From Campylobacteraceae bacterium (GTDB lineage: Bacteria > Campylobacterota > Campylobacteria > Campylobacterales > Sulfurovaceae), in NCBI GenBank assembly GCA_027055805.1, contig JALUMR010000080.1, forward strand, positions 1-33,401: 33,401 nt of DNA, read 5' to 3'. The stretch's first letter is position 1. The number at the start of each line of letters is the position of its first letter. Positions 29,809 to 33,401 of the stretch are shown piece by piece. The translations under genes and the position numbers were made by a program. The notes below the pieces were generated by a model. The model was not told the DNA's origin and did no database searches. It saw only the letters and a program-made list of their open reading frames with translations.

Positions 29809-29931
29809 CTTTTTATTATAGCATTTTTTAGCTTTTTTTTATTAAGTGGATGTGGCTACAAGGCTGACCCCTATTGGGTAGGTTCGGTAACACCGAACAG
29901 TGGAGATGAAGATGGGAAAAAGGGAGAATAG
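29779..29931 (+). CDS. Small lipoprotein (LptM/YifL-like), absent from the ORF track
   Basis: 50-aa ORF MRKYGRGFFHLFIIAFFSFFLLSGCGYKADPYWVGSVTPNSGDEDGKKGE; lipobox LLSGC; SD ggagg 8 nt before ATG; stop 1 nt before nadB ATG. Confidence 0.78.
   Translation: MRKYGRGFFHLFIIAFFSFFLLSGCGYKADPYWVGSVTPNSGDEDGKKGE
29815..29823 (-). promoter_or_regulatory. Candidate extended -10 for the DUF721-like/uvrC transcript
   Basis: Minus strand TGCTATAAT; only 6 nt separate the hexamer from the annotated ATG. Confidence 0.5.
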
Positions 29932-29932
29932 A

Positions 29933-31381
29933 ATGAAAAAGTATGATGTGTTAATAATAGGTGCAGGAATAGCAGGACTTTACGCTGCAATGAATCTTCC
30001 AAAAGAGAAAAAAGTTTTGGTAGTCTGTAAAGATATCCCATGGGAGTGTAATACCTTTTATGCTCAAGGTGGAATGGTAACGGCTTTAGACGAAGCAGAC
30101 ATTCCTTTACATGTAGAAGACACCATGGCAGCAGGAGCTTTTCATAACAGTCGTGAAGCCGTAGAAATTTTAAGTCGTACCTCTTTGCAGACAACCAAAG
30201 ATATTATCGATAAAGGTATGGAGTTTGATAAAGATGAAAATGGCAATGTAGTTTACACTAAAGAAGCAGCCCATTCAGCAGAACGAATTGTTCATGCTGG
30301 GGGTGATGCTACAGGACGTTACATGCACTACTTTATGATGGTTCAAAACAAACATCAACTTCAACGAAATACTTTGGTTTATGATTTGCTTATTGAAAAT
30401 GGTCGTTGTTTTGGTGTAAATGCTTTAGTAAACTATCGTCATGAAACCATTATTGCTGATGATGTCATTATCGCTTCAGGTGGAGTAGGGTCACTCTATG
30501 AGTACAATACCAACTCTCGAACTGTCTCAGCTGATATTCATGGTATTTGTGTTGAAAAAGGAATAGAGCTAGAGAACATGGAGATGATGCAGTTTCACCC
30601 TACTGTTTTTGTAAAGACTCCTTTTGCTCGAAAACTTCTTTTAACTGAAGCCTTAAGAGGTGAAGGTGCGTGGATAGTTGCAGAAGATGGGCGACGTTTT
30701 CTTTTTGATTATGATGAGAGAGGAGAGTTGGCATCGCGTGATATTGTAAGCCGTGCCATTTTTGACCATAAACGTAAAACAGGTGAAGAGGTATACTTAG
30801 ACTTCTCTATGTTTGAAGCAGAATGGTTTGCCAAACGTTTTCCAAATATTACAAGAAGTTTTGAAGCCATTGGTTATAACTTCCCACAGGATAGAGTACC
30901 TATTTCTCCAGCTTTTCACTATGCAGTAGGAGGAATAAAATGTGATACCGATGGTTGTGTAGAGGGAATAGAGGGTCTATATGTTATAGGTGAAGCATCA
31001 AGTACAGGTGTTCATGGTGCAAACCGTTTGGCTTCTAACTCACTACTAGAAGGGGTAGTATTCGCAAAACGTGCAGTTGATCACCTTTTAGCAAAAGAGA
31101 AAGTAGAAATAACTGTACCAACTTTTGACAAAGAGTATAAAAATATTGTTCACCATGAAGCCGATAAAATTTATAAACATCGTTTACGAAAAATCATGTG
31201 GGATGACATGGGAGTGATACGAACTAAAAAGGGTCTACTTGAAGCTAAAAATGCTATTTTTGATATGAAAAATAGAGATATAGGAAGACTGTTAGCGTTA
31301 CGTTTAAATACAGCTTCAGCTATTGTCGATGCAGCTTTAAAACGCAAAGAGAGTTTGGGAACACATTATATTGAAAATTAA
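29933..31381 (+). CDS. nadB: L-aspartate oxidase
   Basis: MKKYDVLIIGAGIAGLYAAMNLP; FYAQGGMVTAL; HSAERIVHAGGDATGRYMH; MMQFHPT; LLTEALRGEGAWIV; YAVGGIKCD; GANRLASNSLLEGVVF. Start set to 29933 after SD agggag, rather than 29900. Confidence 0.94.
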   Translation: MKKYDVLIIGAGIAGLYAAMNLPKEKKVLVVCKDIPWECNTFYAQGGMVTALDEADIPLHVEDTMAAGAFHNSREAVEILSRTSLQTTKDIIDKGMEFDKDENGNVVYTKEAAHSAERIVHAGGDATGRYMHYFMMVQNKHQLQRNTLVYDLLIENGRCFGVNALVNYRHETIIADDVIIASGGVGSLYEYNTNSRTVSADIHGICVEKGIELENMEMMQFHPTVFVKTPFARKLLLTEALRGEGAWIVAEDGRRFLFDYDERGELASRDIVSRAIFDHKRKTGEEVYLDFSMFEAEWFAKRFPNITRSFEAIGYNFPQDRVPISPAFHYAVGGIKCDTDGCVEGIEGLYVIGEASSTGVHGANRLASNSLLEGVVFAKRAVDHLLAKEKVEITVPTFDKEYKNIVHHEADKIYKHRLRKIMWDDMGVIRTKKGLLEAKNAIFDMKNRDIGRLLALRLNTASAIVDAALKRKESLGTHYIEN

Positions 31382-31466
31382 TACTTAGTTATTATTTTTT
31401 AGATTTACGTGTTACCAAATTGCTCGGTTTTTTGCTTTTAAAAAGCTCCTCTTTTATAGTGCTTAA

Positions 31467-31490
31467 AATTATAGTTTTTTAACTATAATT
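31467..31490. repeat. 10-bp perfect inverted repeat containing a TATAAT
   Basis: AATTATAGTT-tttt-AACTATAATT; TATAAT at 31484-31489 upstream of nhaD. Confidence 0.75.
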
Positions 31491-31551
31491 GTAACAAATT
31501 AAAATCATTAGACTTTTTACGTTATGTTATGGTCTAAATAATGGAGTTATA

Positions 31552-32871
31552 ATGCACGATTTACACTTAGCGACCACTTGGGTCGGATGGGTCTCTTTAG
31601 CAATTTTTGTTATTGGGTACTACTTTATCGCAACAGAAGATAAATACAGAATCAACAAAGCCAAACCTGCACTTTTAGCAGGTACGGGTATTTTTATGTT
31701 GATTGGTCTTTACTTTTCTATGAATGGTTTAGATGCTAAACCTTTAGAACATGAGGTTGACCATCTTATTGTTGAAATATCAGGAATTTTCTTTTTCTTA
31801 TTTGTGGCAATGACCTATATTGAAGCAATGATTGACCGTGGAGTTTTTTCGGCACTTCGTTACAACTTGGTTTCAAAAGGTTACAATTATAGTAAACTCT
31901 TTTGGGTCACAGGTCTTTTGGCATTTTTCATCTCGCCAATTGCCGACAACTTAACCACAGCACTTATTCTATCAACTGTACTTTTAACCATTGACAAAGA
32001 CAATAAAGAGTTCTTAGTTCCTTCGGCTATCAACATTGTTGTTGCTGCCAATGCAGGGGGGGCTTGGTCTCCATTTGGTGACATTACAACCCTTATGGTA
32101 TGGGTAGATGGACGTGCAGAGTTTACAGAATTTCTATTTCTCTTTCCTGCAGCCTTTTTGGGTTGGGGGGTAACTGCATTCTTGTTGAGTAAGTTCATTC
32201 CAGAGGGGACACCTCCCTTTAGTAGTGATGAAGAACCAGCTAAAATTTTAGAGGGTGGTAAAGTGATTATTGGTCTCTTTGGGTTAACCATTTTCTTTGC
32301 AATTGTTTCTCATCAAGGACTTCACTTACCTGCTATGTGGGGAATGCTTTTTGGTTTAGCTATTCTCAAACTTTATGTTTACAAACTTAATGAGAGTGCT
32401 TCTCCTACTCATGTCAATGTATTCTCATGGATAGCCAAAGTAGAGAATGATACCTTACTTTTCTTCTTTGGTATTTTAGCTGCTGTAGGGGGGCTTCACT
32501 TTTTAGGTTTCTTGGAGTATTTTACAGCTCTTTACGATACTTTTGGAGCAACAGCCATGAACATTGGAGTAGGGTTCCTCTCTTCAGTTATAGATAATGT
32601 ACCTGTTATGTCAGCTGTTCTTAAAGCAAACCCTAACATGGGAACAGACCCAATGGCGATTCAAGAACAGTGGATGTTGGTAACCATGACAGCAGGTGTA
32701 GGTGGAAGTTTAATCTCATTTGGTTCAGCAGCAGGTGTTGGTGTTATGGGTAAAATGCATGGTATCTATACTTTCTCTTCGCACATGAAACTGGCTTGGA
32801 CAGTACTTGTAGGTTACATTGTATCTGTTGCTGTTTGGTATTTGCAGTTTAATCTTTTACATATTGGGTAA
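31552..32871 (+). CDS. nhaD: Na+/H+ antiporter, NhaD family
   Basis: FFLFVAMTYIEAMIDRGVF, SPIADNLTTALILSTVLL, NAGGAWSPFGDITTLMVW, SSVIDNVPVMSAVL; polytopic. Confidence 0.93.
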   Translation: MHDLHLATTWVGWVSLAIFVIGYYFIATEDKYRINKAKPALLAGTGIFMLIGLYFSMNGLDAKPLEHEVDHLIVEISGIFFFLFVAMTYIEAMIDRGVFSALRYNLVSKGYNYSKLFWVTGLLAFFISPIADNLTTALILSTVLLTIDKDNKEFLVPSAINIVVAANAGGAWSPFGDITTLMVWVDGRAEFTEFLFLFPAAFLGWGVTAFLLSKFIPEGTPPFSSDEEPAKILEGGKVIIGLFGLTIFFAIVSHQGLHLPAMWGMLFGLAILKLYVYKLNESASPTHVNVFSWIAKVENDTLLFFFGILAAVGGLHFLGFLEYFTALYDTFGATAMNIGVGFLSSVIDNVPVMSAVLKANPNMGTDPMAIQEQWMLVTMTAGVGGSLISFGSAAGVGVMGKMHGIYTFSSHMKLAWTVLVGYIVSVAVWYLQFNLLHIG

Positions 32872-32885
32872 TACTTTTTATTCTC

Positions 32886-32923
32886 TTTTTTGATTGGTAC
32901 GATTGTATTGTCCCAATCAAAAA
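32886..32923. repeat. 11-bp inverted repeat downstream of nhaD
   Basis: TTTTTGATTGG (32887-32897) and CCAATCAAAAA (32913-32923). A/T tracts are in reverse order for a canonical terminator. Confidence 0.6.
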
Positions 32924-32974
32924 TTAATTTAGCATAGACTATACTTCCATGTAAATTCTTACAAGGAGACTACT

Positions 32975-33247
32975 GTGAAACAAATAATTATACGCTTTTT
33001 ACTACTGTTTTACCTAAGCTCCTCTTTTCTCTCAGCAACCCATATTCATACAAAACCATTAACCGTTCATGATGACTGTAAAGTCTGTATTGTTGTTAAA
33101 AATCTTAACAGTGCAGATGTTCCATCATTTGAGACCTTGGATTTTGTGGCATTGTTGCCTGAAGAGATTGTGCTTAGAGTTAAACAGTTTCACTTTACTG
33201 CTATAGACAAAGGCTTTTTTAGTCACGCTCCTCCTCTTTTCTCTTAA
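32975..33247 (+). CDS. Small exported His/Cys-containing protein
   Basis: Signal peptide followed by THIHTKPLTVHDDCKVC; C-terminal SHAPPLFS; SD aaggag upstream; start GTG at 32975. Confidence 0.6.
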   Translation: MKQIIIRFLLLFYLSSSFLSATHIHTKPLTVHDDCKVCIVVKNLNSADVPSFETLDFVALLPEEIVLRVKQFHFTAIDKGFFSHAPPLFS

Positions 33248-33268
33248 TGACATTTATATTTTAAATTT

Positions 33269-33366
33269 GTAGGGTGCGATTGCTATCGCACCAAAAAATC
33301 AAATTAAAAAAATAATTACAACATAAAATCAAATTTAAAAATGGTGCGATAGCAATCGCACCCTAC
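33269..33366. repeat. REP/BIME-like element: two GTAG-headed hairpins in inverted orientation
   Basis: GTAGGGTGCGATTGCTATCGCACCA (33269-33293) is perfectly reverse-complemented at 33342-33366. Each arm is itself a hairpin (GGTGCGAT-tgct-ATCGCACC). Confidence 0.85.
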
Positions 33367-33396
33367 GCGATACTTATATTTATAGAGGATATACCC

Positions 33397-33401
33397 ATGC
33401 A
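33397..33401 (+). other. Probable start of a CDS truncated by the window edge
   Basis: ATG at 33397 preceded by tatagaggatataccc (SD-like agagg). Confidence 0.4.

Noticed and set aside
29871-30194. Minus-strand 107-aa ORF antisense to nadB
   Set aside because: Overlaps the nadB FAD-binding region; no family signal.
31887-32291. Minus-strand 134-aa ORF antisense to nhaD
   Set aside because: Shadow of the conserved NhaD transmembrane core.
1-33401. CRISPR arrays, tRNA and rRNA genes
   Set aside because: No regularly spaced direct repeats, cloverleaf-like sequences or rRNA motifs were recognised by eye; tRNAscan/CRISPR software was not available.

Overview
The window reads as an ordinary, AT-rich chromosomal segment of an epsilonproteobacterial (Campylobacterota; Sulfurimonas/Sulfurovum-like) genome. 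That lineage call is inference from gene order and protein style. It holds a housekeeping block (lpxC, tsaB-like, thrB, ylxR, infB, rbfA, rimP, ribD) and single-gene functions: mltB, purT, a patatin-like phospholipase, rpsU, an MsrB-MsrA fusion, uvrC, nadB and nhaD. Less routine parts are: (1) a two-gene GlcNAc-type PTS (EIICB plus an HPr-EI fusion) with no visible EIIA and a 12-bp perfect inverted repeat in its leader; (2) a five-gene minus-strand operon of PAS protein, PAS/pseudo-Hpt/Hpt protein, hybrid histidine kinase with pseudo-receivers, stand-alone receiver and overlapping glycosyltransferase; (3) a REP/BIME-like pair of GTAG-headed hairpins in perfect inverted orientation near the right end; (4) a small lipoprotein gene missing from the ORF track, overlapping head-to-head with the gene upstream of uvrC; (5) several intergenic hairpins that simple operon structure does not explain. 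No CRISPR array, tRNA or rRNA was recognised. All family calls are by motif recognition only; no database search was run.
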